A DNA stretch of 7,843 bases from Nocardioides sp. Lineage in GTDB: Bacteria > Actinomycetota > Actinomycetes > Propionibacteriales > Nocardioidaceae. Below are positions 1 through 6,417 of this stretch, in pieces. The translations under genes and the position numbers were made by a program. Positions within the stretch are counted from its first letter, which is position 1. Each line of letters starts with the position of its first letter. The stretch spans positions 1-7,843 of the forward strand of contig JAJPEO010000081.1 of NCBI GenBank assembly GCA_021166815.1, read 5' to 3'. The notes under the pieces were generated by a model, which was not told where the DNA came from, did not search any database, and was given only the letters and a program-made list of their open reading frames with translations.

Positions 1-272
1 TCGGCCACGGCGACGCCGGCGAGGACTTCATGGACGGCGTCGTCGCCCTGTCGGAGGCCGCGTCGCCCGAGGAGCAGCGCGTCCACGTGCGCCGCATCTC
101 CGAGGAGATGCAGAAGGACGAGGAGCTCATGGGGGCGCTGCGCCGCATCGGCGCGCTGCCCGGCCGTACGGTCACGATCGCGCGTACCGGCGAGGGCATC
201 CTCGTCGGCTCCGGCGGCGAGACCGCCGAGCTGCTCGCCGACGCGGCCGAGCACATCTTCGTCCGCGCCTGA
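1..272 (+). CDS. Iron-dependent repressor, IdeR/DmdR/DtxR family (3' part only)
   Basis: The reading frame is open from base 3 and stops with TGA at 270-272, so only the last 89 codons are present and the start lies outside the window. DtxR/IdeR proteins are metal-activated dimeric repressors that bind Fe(II) or Mn(II) and silence iron uptake and siderophore genes. The visible part matches the C-terminal SH3/FeoA-like domain of streptomycete DmdR and mycobacterial IdeR. A VHVRRISEEMQ segment is followed by a predicted helix (ELMGALRRIGALPG), then a beta strand ending in LVGSGGETAELL, and the protein finishes AEHIFVRA. The DNA-binding helix-turn-helix and the primary metal ligands would be upstream and cannot be judged. 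The family call rests on motif order from memory; whether the metal is iron or manganese cannot be told from this part. Confidence 0.85.
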   Translation, partial: GHGDAGEDFMDGVVALSEAASPEEQRVHVRRISEEMQKDEELMGALRRIGALPGRTVTIARTGEGILVGSGGETAELLADAAEHIFVRA

Positions 273-280
273 GGATCCTC

Positions 281-419
281 GCTTGCCGCGCCTCGCTGGT
301 TGAGGTGCGGGCTTGGCTGGGCTCGTTGGTTGAGGTGCGAGCTTGGCTTGGCTCGCTGGTTGACGTGCGAGCGTGGCTGGGCTCGTTGGTTGAGGTGCGA
401 GCTTGCGAGCCTCGAAACC
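281..419. repeat. Period-30 tandem repeat ending in a palindromic intergenic element
   Basis: Three adjacent 30-bp units (301-330, 331-360, 361-390) differ from the first by only about three bases each. A partial unit precedes them (281-300, about 15 of 20 bases matching). A fourth unit (391-420) keeps the first 15 bases and then diverges. Each unit has the form TGAGGTGCGAGC...GGCTCGNTGGT and contains a short CGAGC/GCTCG hairpin. The last unit closes a larger imperfect palindrome, GGTT-GAGG (388-395) against CCTC-GA-AACC (410-419). Units abut with no spacers, so this is not CRISPR. It lies between convergent genes and is probably a non-coding REP-like element that has expanded in tandem. Confidence 0.85.
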
Positions 420-443
420 TGCGATTCGCTGCCCGTGGTTTCG
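413..443. terminator. Possible bidirectional hairpin between convergent genes
   Basis: CGAAACC (413-419) and GGTTTCG (437-443) are perfect 7-bp inverted copies with a 17-nt loop. They lie between the end of the repressor gene (+) and the end of the DUF2277 gene (-). The left arm shares bases with the palindromic repeat, so the two structures would compete. There is no T tract, which is common for terminators in high-GC actinobacteria. It may instead be just a second way to fold the repeat element. Confidence 0.35.
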
Positions 444-482
444 CGGCCCTCCTTCGTCGGGCACCTCCACAAGCATGGGCGC

Positions 483-752
483 TCAGGTGCTGTAGCGGAG
501 GCGGGCCCGAGCCCGCGCCTTCTCGGCCTCGGTCTCGCGGTTCTTCGGCGGGGCGGTGGTGACCAGGTCGTCGAGCAGGTGCTGGGTGATGTGGGCGATC
601 TCGGCGACGGCCCGGTCGAACGCCGCCTGGTTGGCCTGGCTGGGCTTCGTCGCCCCACTGACCTTGCGGACGTACTGCAGCGCGGCGGCCGTCACCTCCT
701 GGGAGGTCGCCGGCGGCTCGAAGTTGTTGAGCGGGCGGATGTTGCGGCACAT
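483..752 (-). CDS. DUF2277 family protein
   Basis: This 89-residue protein begins MCRNIRPLNNFEPPAT, the hallmark of the DUF2277 family. It continues with the usual alanine-rich helical segment (EVTAAALQYVRKVSG, then KPSQANQAAFDRAVAEIA). The C-terminal stretch LLDDLVTTAPPKNRE and basic KARARARLR tail are also family-typical, and the length is normal for the family. No biochemical function is established for DUF2277. The Cys-Arg-Asn start is its most conserved part, but what that cysteine does is unknown to me. There is no signal peptide or membrane segment, so it is presumably cytosolic. The ATG at 752 is fixed by the conserved N-terminus. There is no good Shine-Dalgarno sequence before it; a TACCCT box six bases upstream suggests a leaderless transcript. 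It converges on the repressor gene. Confidence 0.93.
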   Translation of the reverse strand: MCRNIRPLNNFEPPATSQEVTAAALQYVRKVSGATKPSQANQAAFDRAVAEIAHITQHLLDDLVTTAPPKNRETEAEKARARARLRYST

Positions 753-758
753 GCCTCG

Positions 759-764
759 AGGGTA
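759..764 (-). promoter_or_regulatory. Candidate -10 box for a leaderless DUF2277 transcript
   Basis: On the minus strand TACCCT (764 to 759) fits the actinobacterial TANNNT -10 pattern. It ends six bases before the ATG at 752, the spacing expected if transcription starts at the start codon. No purine-rich Shine-Dalgarno sequence is present at normal distance. A weak -35 (CTGACT) could lie 19 bases further up, inside the left arm of the 779-845 inverted repeat. Confidence 0.35.
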
Positions 765-778
765 GGCGCGCTCTGTCT

Positions 779-845
779 CGGATAGTCAGGGACAGGACGG
801 TCGGTTTGACGGGAAGAAACCCACCGCCGTGTCCCTGACTATCCG
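779..845. repeat. 67-bp element with perfect 15-bp inverted repeats
   Basis: CGGATAGTCAGGGAC (779-793) and GTCCCTGACTATCCG (831-845) are exact reverse complements separated by 37 bp. The interior is also partly symmetrical: ACGG and CCGT, and GGTTT and AAACC, can continue the stem. The right arm ends two bases from the stop codon of the beta-propeller gene (848-850), so a role as that gene's transcription terminator is plausible. The left side reaches into the likely promoter of the DUF2277 gene. The arms are less GC-rich than the surroundings. No flanking target-site duplication is evident. It could be a terminator or a short dispersed palindromic repeat. Confidence 0.8.
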
Positions 846-847
846 GA

Positions 848-2731
848 TCAGACCGAGAAGAACGTCACCTCGTCGGAGGTCACCAGGGCGACCCTGCCGG
901 AGGCGAGCGGCACCAGTCGCACCTGCTCGGCACCCGTCTGGCCGTGCTCGACCTCGACCATCCGGTTCTCCAGCCGGCCGCCGCGCACCTCCAGCACCGA
1001 CACCCAGGCCGTGGGAGAGCCCCAGCCGCGGGTGATCACGGTGAGGGCCGTACGCCCGTCGGGCAGCCAGGTGAACTGCCGCGGGTCGAGGGCGGCCCGC
1101 GCCTGCGAGGTGCGGCCGTACGCGTGCACGTCGAGCTGCCGGGGCGAGGTGAGGTCGCCGACGTCGAACAGGGCTGCCTGCGCCCCGCGGCTGAGGCCGC
1201 GCCGCGTCGCGTCCTGGCCGATGCCGATCATGCGGAACGGGCCCAGGGGGTGGAGGTACTCGGAGAAGCCGGGGATCTTCAGCTGGCCGAGCAGCCGCGG
1301 CGCGGCGGGGTCGCTGAGGTCGACTGCGTAGAGGGGATCCACCTGCCTGAACGTCACCACGATCGCGAGGTCGTCGAACCATCGCACCGACTTGATCTCC
1401 TCGTCGGGCCCGAGCCTGTCGACGCGGCCTTCCTCGACCAGCTCGCTGCCCTCCTCGCGCAACGTCACGACGGAGTTGAAGCTCCCGGTCTCCTGCGTGG
1501 GGCCGACCGCGACCCGCAGGGACCCGCCGACGACGTCCATCGACCAGCGGTCGCGCACCCGGCCGTCCACCCGGCCCGACGCGACGTACGTCGTGTCCGT
1601 CCCGTCCAGCTCGAAGGCGTACAGGCGGGTGGTGCCGTCGCCGCCGAAGCACCCTCCCCAGCAGTCGATGAGGGCCGGGCGCTCCCAGCCCCACGGCCCG
1701 GCTGCCGGGGCACCGGCGGCGAGGTAGAAGCGGTCGGTGGAGAAGTACGTCGTCGCGGCCGCCACCGCCGCGCCGGCCACCGTGCGCTCCTGGGGCGTGG
1801 CCGGGTCGAACGCGACCACCGTGGTGGTGCCCAGCGGCGCGTCCGGGTCGTCGGGCCAGGCCACGCCGCTGCAGTCGACGGTCGTGCCGTCCAGGCTCGG
1901 CACCCAGTCCTCGACGGTGCTCTCGCGCACCAGGCGCAGGTTGTGGGCCTTGGCCTGCTTGCGCGTGCGGCCCCGGCCCGGCTCGACGAAGTCGAGGTCG
2001 GGCAGCCCGGTGTCGACGACGGCGCGGACCACGTCGCCGTGCAGGCGCAGGGCACTGACGGGGTCGCCGACCTCGAGGGTGTCGACGACCTCGGGTGCGG
2101 CCGGGTCCGCCAGGTCGACGGTCAGCACCCGGGTGTGCTCGCCCTGGTCGACCGGGATGGCGACCACCGCGCGCTCGCCGACGAGCAGCATCTCGCGGGC
2201 GTTGCCCCGCCAGGACTCCGAGCGCCGCAGCCGCGGGAGCTCGAGGGTGGACACCTCGACCGGCTCGTCGCCGGTGATGTCGTACGTGACCAGGTCGCTG
2301 CCGCGCAGCCTCACCAGCAGGTCCGGGGAGACCTTGACCGTGTCGGCCTCGTCGACCCCGGCCTCCTGGACGTTGGTGCCGGTCTCGGTGCTCTGGGCCC
2401 GGCTGGTCCTCGCGGCCCGATCTCCCGCCGTGGGGACGGGTGCGGCAGCCAGGTCGCGGGTTGCCGCCTCGGCGTACACGACCGGCCCCACCCAGCCCCA
2501 CGCGGTGACCTGCTCGACAGCACGGTCGACGTACGACTCGAGCAGCTCGTCGCAGGACCCGGCGGGCACCAGGTCGGCGTTGACCAGCGCGACCGGTGGG
2601 GCTGTGGGTCGCGGCTCGGGCGGCCCGCCCCCGGCGTCGCCCGCACCCCGGCCGGCGACGTACCCGAGTCCGAGCGCGGCCACCAGGCCGGTCGTGACGA
2701 CGACGGACGTGGTGACGCTGCGCTTCGGCAT
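848..2731 (-). CDS. Membrane-anchored/secreted C-terminal beta-propeller protein (PF09826-type)
   Basis: This is a 627-residue protein. An N-terminal hydrophobic segment (about 7-25) follows MPKRS and can act as an uncleaved signal anchor; I see no lipobox. A Pro/Gly-rich linker (about 28-46) and a region with Cys60 lead to the family signature TNVQEAGVDEADTVK at 119-133, which opens the propeller. Later blades carry FRQVDPLYAVDLSDP (461-475) and IPGFSEYLHPLG (486-497), both typical of secreted proteins with a C-terminal beta-propeller distantly related to WD-40 repeats. Cysteines are at 60, 287, 357 and 361, the last two as C-WGG-C. The substrate or partner is unknown; a scaffold or binding role outside the membrane is likely from the fold. 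The ATG at 2731 has no Shine-Dalgarno sequence. The gene lies 61 bp downstream of the pilin-like gene on the same strand, so an operon is possible. Confidence 0.9.
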   Translation of the reverse strand: MPKRSVTTSVVVTTGLVAALGLGYVAGRGAGDAGGGPPEPRPTAPPVALVNADLVPAGSCDELLESYVDRAVEQVTAWGWVGPVVYAEAATRDLAAAPVPTAGDRAARTSRAQSTETGTNVQEAGVDEADTVKVSPDLLVRLRGSDLVTYDITGDEPVEVSTLELPRLRRSESWRGNAREMLLVGERAVVAIPVDQGEHTRVLTVDLADPAAPEVVDTLEVGDPVSALRLHGDVVRAVVDTGLPDLDFVEPGRGRTRKQAKAHNLRLVRESTVEDWVPSLDGTTVDCSGVAWPDDPDAPLGTTTVVAFDPATPQERTVAGAAVAAATTYFSTDRFYLAAGAPAAGPWGWERPALIDCWGGCFGGDGTTRLYAFELDGTDTTYVASGRVDGRVRDRWSMDVVGGSLRVAVGPTQETGSFNSVVTLREEGSELVEEGRVDRLGPDEEIKSVRWFDDLAIVVTFRQVDPLYAVDLSDPAAPRLLGQLKIPGFSEYLHPLGPFRMIGIGQDATRRGLSRGAQAALFDVGDLTSPRQLDVHAYGRTSQARAALDPRQFTWLPDGRTALTVITRGWGSPTAWVSVLEVRGGRLENRMVEVEHGQTGAEQVRLVPLASGRVALVTSDEVTFFSV

Positions 2732-2744
2732 GGAGGTACGACGC

Positions 2745-2772
2745 CGCCGGGGCGCGGACGGTTCCCCCGGCG
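2745..2772. terminator. Hairpin between the pilin-like and propeller genes
   Basis: CGCCGGGG (2745-2752) and CCCCGGCG (2765-2772) form a perfect 8-bp GC stem with a 12-nt loop. It starts 20 bp after the stop of the pilin-like gene and ends 13 bp before the propeller ATG. It could terminate or attenuate transcription from the upstream gene, or sit in the propeller leader. No T tract follows on the minus strand. Confidence 0.45.
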
Positions 2773-2792
2773 TCAGGGCCGAGGGGAGGGGG

Positions 2793-3638
2793 TCAGAACA
2801 GCGTGCGGCAGGTGGACGCCTTGCCTCGCGGCTTGGCGCCCTTGACGACCTTGCGCAGGCCGGAGTCCCACCAGATGCCCTGGCCGGCCGGGTAGGCGGC
2901 CTTGGGGTTGGTGGCGCGCACGCAGTACTTCGACGCCTTCTTGGCGTAGCGGACCTTGAGGGTCGTGCCGGTCGACGGGCGCAGTCCCATGCGTCGCAGC
3001 TGCTTGAGCGTCGGCTTGGCCGTGCGCTTGCGCTTCTGGGCCTTGACGATCAGGGACTTGGCCTTCGTCACGTCCTTGACCATGGCGTTGCGCACCGGGG
3101 TGGGGTCGTACGCCGTCGGCGCGGGCAGCAGGCTGGAGTGGAACGGCGCCGGGTTGGTGACCGGCGCGGCCAGCGCGGCGGCCTTCTGGGCGTCGGTCAG
3201 CAGTCCGTTGAAAAGGATCTTCGCGGCGGCCGAGCAGGCAGGGTTGGTGGTGCTGCTCAGCAGGGACCCGTCGGGGATCATGACGTTGGCGTTGGTGCTC
3301 TCGAGGAGCCGCGAGTCCGACAGCTCGGGGCTGCTGGCCGCGGCCGAGTCGGCGGCGGTGAAGCAGTAGCCCTGGGCGACGGAGGCGAACGTGACGACGA
3401 TGCCGGGCGTGGACGTCTCGTCCGGGAACGCCGCCTTGAGCTGGTCGCTGGTGTAGGTCTTGCCGGGGTTGGCGACCTGCCACTTCGCCACGTGCTTGGC
3501 GATCGTGGTGAGCGTGGCGGTGGCCTCGGCGGCCATCGCCTCGCTCATGGCCGCCTGCGACGGCGCGGCCACCGGCAGTGCGAGCGCACCCGCGGTGGCG
3601 ACCACCGCGAGAGTGCGCAGGGCACGACGTACGAACAT
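2793..3638 (-). CDS. Secreted protein with two type IV pilin-like halves, function unknown
   Basis: This is a 281-residue exported protein. A Sec signal peptide covers 1-29: basic FVRRALR, a hydrophobic core, and a likely cut after PSQA. The mature part looks like two related halves. Half one has a helix (about 39-57), then KTYTSDQLKAAF (60-71), STPGIVVTF (76-84) and GYCFTA (90-95). Half two has a basic helix (about 182-205), then TLKQLRRMGL (210-219), STGTTLKVRY (222-231) and KYCVRAT (237-243). This order of helix, short linker, two strands and YC-x-x-A resembles the globular part of actinobacterial type IV pilins. There is no prepilin peptidase motif. The four cysteines (92, 135, 239, 277) fall two per half, which suggests one disulfide in each. 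ATG 3638 is chosen over an upstream ATG because GGGAGGAG lies at good distance and the signal peptide starts here. Its function is unknown. Confidence 0.8.
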   Translation of the reverse strand: MFVRRALRTLAVVATAGALALPVAAPSQAAMSEAMAAEATATLTTIAKHVAKWQVANPGKTYTSDQLKAAFPDETSTPGIVVTFASVAQGYCFTAADSAAASSPELSDSRLLESTNANVMIPDGSLLSSTTNPACSAAAKILFNGLLTDAQKAAALAAPVTNPAPFHSSLLPAPTAYDPTPVRNAMVKDVTKAKSLIVKAQKRKRTAKPTLKQLRRMGLRPSTGTTLKVRYAKKASKYCVRATNPKAAYPAGQGIWWDSGLRKVVKGAKPRGKASTCRTLF

Positions 3639-3644
3639 GGTTTT

Positions 3645-3652
3645 CTCCTCCC
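3645..3652 (-). promoter_or_regulatory. Strong ribosome binding site of the pilin-like gene
   Basis: On the minus strand GGGAGGAG lies six bases upstream of the ATG at 3638. It is the best Shine-Dalgarno match in the window and decides this start over the in-frame ATG at 3767. Together with the signal peptide it suggests a well-expressed exported protein. Confidence 0.8.
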
Positions 3653-3657
3653 TTTGT

Positions 3658-3673
3658 GCCCGGCGGACCGGGC
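3658..3673 (-). promoter_or_regulatory. Leader hairpin next to the ribosome binding site
   Basis: GCCCGG (3658-3663) and CCGGGC (3668-3673) make a perfect 6-bp stem with a 4-nt loop. In the minus-strand mRNA it ends five bases before the GGGAGGAG ribosome binding site. It could stabilise the 5' end or modulate initiation. I recognise no riboswitch class in the leader. Confidence 0.45.
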
Positions 3674-3765
3674 ATCTCCCGCCGCGCATCACATCACGAA
3701 AACTCCCGTTGTCACACGGTGTCTTACTCACGAGTTCGGTTGGGTGCTCTGACACGATGGCTGGC

Positions 3766-4917
3766 ATGAGCCAGGAGCGGACCTACGACATCGTCCTGTT
3801 CGGCGCGACGGGCTTCACCGGTGGACTGACCGCCGAGCAGCTCGCCCAGCACGCTCCCGAGGGGCTGCGCTGGGCGATCGCCGGACGCAACCGCGACCGG
3901 CTCGAGCAGGTCCGCGACCGCCTCGGCCTCGACGTCGACGTCCTGGTGGCGGAGTCCTCCGACGCGGGTGCGCTGGCCGACGTGGCGCGGAGCACCCGCG
4001 TGGTCATCTCGACCATCGGCCCCTACCTGCAGCACGGCGAGCCGCTGGTCGCCGCCTGTGCCGAGGCCGGCACCGACTACCTCGACCTCACCGGCGAGCC
4101 CGAGTTCGTCGACCGGGTGTGGCTGGCCCACCACCAGACCGCCCTGCGCACCGGTGCGCGCCTGGTGCACGCGTGCGGCTTCGACTCGATCCCCCACGAC
4201 CTGGGGGCCTACTTCACCGTCAAGCACCTGCCCTCGGACCGCCCGATCACCCTGCGCGGGGTCGTGCGCTCGAGCGGTACGTTCTCGGGCGGCACCTTCC
4301 ACTCCGCGCTCAACCAGTTCAGCCGTGCCCGGCAGATGAAGCAGACGTACGCCGCGCGCCGGCGGTCCGAGATCCGTCCCGAGGGACGCTCGTCGCGCTC
4401 GGTCGGCGGACGGCCCCACCGCGACCCGGTCCTCGGCTACTGGCTGCTCCCGCTGCCGACCATCGACCCGATCATCGTGGCGCGCAGCGGTGCCGTGCTG
4501 GAGGAGTACGGCCCGAAGTTCCGCTACTCCCACTGGGCCGGCACCAAGACGCTGCACTACGCCGTCGGTGGGGCAGCGGTCGTGGCCGGCGTCTCGCTGG
4601 CCGCACAGGTCGGGCCGCTCCGTGACTTCCTGCTGCGCAGGGTGCCGCAGGGCAGTGGCCCCGGCGAGGCGCGTCGGGAGAAGTCGTGGTTCACCGTCGA
4701 CTTCGTCGGCACTGCGGGCGACCAGCGCGTGCACACGCGGGTCAGCGGTGGCGACCCCGGCTACACCGAGACCTCGAAGATGCTTGCCCAGGCAGCCCTG
4801 TGCCTGGCCCTCGACGACCTCCCCGAGACCGCCGGCCAGGTGACCACCGCGGTGGCCATGGGCGACGCCCTGCTGGTTCGGCTGCAGGCGGTCGGGATGC
4901 GGTTCGAGGTGCTGTGA
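3766..4917 (+). CDS. Saccharopine dehydrogenase-family / trans-acting enoyl reductase-like oxidoreductase
   Basis: This is a 383-residue protein similar to mycobacterial Rv2449c and the trans-acting enoyl reductase Rv2953. A Rossmann domain starts almost at once: YDIVLFGATGFTGG (7-20) carries the glycine-rich NAD(P)-binding loop, followed by IAGRNRDRL. The conserved blocks TIGPY (83-87), the following AGTDYLDLTGEPEF and ACGFDSIP (136-143) are all present. A hydrophobic stretch (about 266-283) may touch a membrane. Rv2953 reduces enoyl intermediates in phthiocerol lipid synthesis; most relatives have no known substrate, and no polyketide genes are nearby here, so this one is best called an uncharacterised oxidoreductase. 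ATG 3766 starts MSQERTYD; ATG 3757 (three residues longer) is equally possible because neither has a clear ribosome binding site. It is divergent from the pilin-like gene and converges on the tRNA. Confidence 0.88.
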   Translation: MSQERTYDIVLFGATGFTGGLTAEQLAQHAPEGLRWAIAGRNRDRLEQVRDRLGLDVDVLVAESSDAGALADVARSTRVVISTIGPYLQHGEPLVAACAEAGTDYLDLTGEPEFVDRVWLAHHQTALRTGARLVHACGFDSIPHDLGAYFTVKHLPSDRPITLRGVVRSSGTFSGGTFHSALNQFSRARQMKQTYAARRRSEIRPEGRSSRSVGGRPHRDPVLGYWLLPLPTIDPIIVARSGAVLEEYGPKFRYSHWAGTKTLHYAVGGAAVVAGVSLAAQVGPLRDFLLRRVPQGSGPGEARREKSWFTVDFVGTAGDQRVHTRVSGGDPGYTETSKMLAQAALCLALDDLPETAGQVTTAVAMGDALLVRLQAVGMRFEVL

Positions 4918-4931
4918 CGCCCGGGTGGCGG

Positions 4932-5007
4932 TGGTGCCCCAGGCCAGAGTCGAACTGGCGACCTTTCGCTTAGGAGGCGGCTGCTCTATCCACTGAGCTA
5001 CTGGGGC
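4932..5007 (-). tRNA. tRNA-Arg (anticodon CCU)
   Basis: The minus strand folds as a tRNA. The acceptor stem GCCCCAG/CTGGGGC is perfect, the D-arm is GCTC/GAGC, and the T-arm GCCAG/CTGGC encloses TTCGACT. The discriminator base is A, followed by an encoded CCA (4934-4932). The anticodon loop CTCCTAA gives CCU (4974-4972), which reads AGG arginine codons. The anticodon stem is imperfect: GCCGC (4981-4977) faces GCGAA (4969-4965), so the two pairs at the base of the stem are G-A and C-A mismatches while three pairs next to the loop are intact. All other invariant positions look normal, so I treat it as a real gene. It ends 14 bp from the oxidoreductase stop. Confidence 0.93.
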
Positions 5008-5160
5008 GAGTGCGGCCGCCATCTTGTCATGCATCGCCGCACCGGACGGAACTGTGGTCACCCCGACTTCCCGATCACCGGGCGTTGCCGCACAATTTGG
5101 GCCGGTCGAGTAGTTTCGGCCACGGTCAGTGTGCAGTCCCGTGTCCTCGAAGGTGTGCCC

Positions 5161-6417
5161 GTGTCGGTGGAGTCGCGTCCAGACGAGCGCTCCGACGCAC
5201 CCAGGAGCCGGGCCAAGAGACGGGCCAAGCCGGCGCGCAAGCACACGATCGGCCGGGTCATCCTCGTCGCCACGGTCGTCCTGGCCCTCGCCACGAGCCT
5301 GTCGGTCATCTACTTCGTGCGCCACCTCGACGGCAACCTCAACGTCAAGGACCTCGGGACCGCCCTCGGTGACGACCGGCCCGAGGAGGTCTACAAGGGC
5401 AACGGCAAGCCGCTGGACATCCTGGTCATCGGCAGCGACACCCGCGACGGCGAGGGCAACGCGATCGACAGCGAGAAGGGTGGCGGCCTGTCCGACACCA
5501 CGATCCTCGTGCACCTGTCCGCCGACCGCTCCCGCGCGTACGCGGTCTCGATCCCGCGCGACTCCATCGTCGATCGCCCCGACTGCGGCGTGGACGACGA
5601 GGTCCCCGGCGGCACCGACAAGTGGAACGTCGCGTACGCCGTCGGTGAGCGAGCCGACCCGGCCGCGGGCGGCGCTGCCTGCGTCATCCGCCAGGTCGAG
5701 GCCACCACCGGCATCCGCGTCGAGCACTTCATCGAGGTCGACTTCAACGGCTTCCGCGGCATGGTCGACGCGGTCGGCGGGGTGCCCGTCTGCATCCCCG
5801 AGGACATCAAGGACCCCAAGCACGGCATCTTCATCGAGGCCGGCGACCCCAACCTCCTCGAGGGTGCCGAGGCCCTCGACTACGTCCGGGTGCGCTACGT
5901 CGGACCGATCACCTCGCAGAACGACCTGAGCCGCATCAAGCGCCAGCAGAACTTCATCGCCGCGCTGGTCAACAAGGTCACCTCCGCCGGGACCCTCACC
6001 CGGGTCGACAAGGTCACCAAGTTCCTCGACGCCGCGACCCAGTCGCTGACCCTCGACGAGGGCATCGGGTCGATCACCCGGCTGGCGCGCATCGGCATGC
6101 AGCTGCAGAACATCGGCCTCGACAAGGTCCAGTTCGTGACCGTCCCCAACGCCTACTTCACCCGCGACAGCGACTGGTTCGGCAGCGTCTACTGGACCGA
6201 GGAGGCCGACGGCCTCTGGGCGGCGCTGCGCGAGGACCGTCCGCTGCCCGCCTCCCTGACGAAGGGCGCGATCACGGCCGCCAAGCCGCCGGGCTCCTCG
6301 GCGAGCCCGGAGCCCGGCGAGGCCAGCAGCAGCCCGAGCGCTCCCACGACCGAGCAGCCGACTCCCGACGAGGAGGAGGCGGCGCAGGAGGCTCGCGACA
6401 TGGGGCTGTGCTCGTGA
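5161..6417 (+). CDS. LCP (LytR-CpsA-Psr) family cell-wall glycopolymer phosphotransferase
   Basis: This is a 418-residue protein. LCP enzymes sit in the membrane facing outward and move polyprenyl-pyrophosphate-linked glycopolymers (teichoic acid, arabinogalactan or similar) onto peptidoglycan. The layout is typical: a basic cytoplasmic tail (1-31), one membrane helix (about 32-53), then the LCP domain (about 84-268). The domain shows LDILVIGSDTR (85-95), LSDTTILVHL (110-119), SIPRDS (130-135) and Y-V-R-V-R with D255, R258 and RQQ (261-263), the Asp/Arg set that binds pyrophosphate and metal in the family. The tail (about 378-418) is rich in Ser, Pro and Glu and ends in Cys-Ser. GTG 5161 is chosen because AAGG lies seven bases upstream and the protein then starts with the short basic tail. 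The stop overlaps the next gene by 4 nt. Confidence 0.92.
   Translation: MSVESRPDERSDAPRSRAKRRAKPARKHTIGRVILVATVVLALATSLSVIYFVRHLDGNLNVKDLGTALGDDRPEEVYKGNGKPLDILVIGSDTRDGEGNAIDSEKGGGLSDTTILVHLSADRSRAYAVSIPRDSIVDRPDCGVDDEVPGGTDKWNVAYAVGERADPAAGGAACVIRQVEATTGIRVEHFIEVDFNGFRGMVDAVGGVPVCIPEDIKDPKHGIFIEAGDPNLLEGAEALDYVRVRYVGPITSQNDLSRIKRQQNFIAALVNKVTSAGTLTRVDKVTKFLDAATQSLTLDEGIGSITRLARIGMQLQNIGLDKVQFVTVPNAYFTRDSDWFGSVYWTEEADGLWAALREDRPLPASLTKGAITAAKPPGSSASPEPGEASSSPSAPTTEQPTPDEEEAAQEARDMGLCS

Noticed and set aside
281..419. CRISPR array
   Set aside because: Units are directly adjacent with no unique spacers, and no cas genes are present.
305..562. Possible protein with 10-residue repeats (RAWLGSLVEV)
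   Set aside because: The repeat period of 30 bp keeps the frame by chance. The frame continues antisense into the DUF2277 gene and has no ribosome binding site.
2732..2737. GGAGGT next to the propeller start
   Set aside because: It is on the plus strand, the wrong orientation for the minus-strand gene, and no plus-strand gene starts after it.
944..3752. Very long plus-strand open frames opposite the propeller and pilin-like genes
   Set aside because: They mirror high-GC genes on the other strand, are rich in Arg, Pro, Gly and Ala with no domain motifs, and the opposite frames carry clear family signatures.
3639..3767. Upstream ATG at 3767 for the pilin-like gene
   Set aside because: It would add 43 residues in front of a clear signal peptide, overlap the divergent gene start and ignore the strong ribosome binding site at 3645-3652.
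4932..5007. tRNA-Arg as an integration site of a genomic island
   Set aside because: No integrase, no repeated tRNA 3' end and no foreign-looking genes occur in the window.
5029..5160. Upstream ATG at 5029 for the LCP gene
   Set aside because: The extra 44 residues are not LCP-like, and the GTG at 5161 has a suitable ribosome binding site and gives the usual short basic tail.
3724..5823. A 699-codon minus-strand open frame across the oxidoreductase, tRNA and LCP genes
   Set aside because: It runs through a tRNA and two well-supported genes in antisense and shows no recognisable domains.
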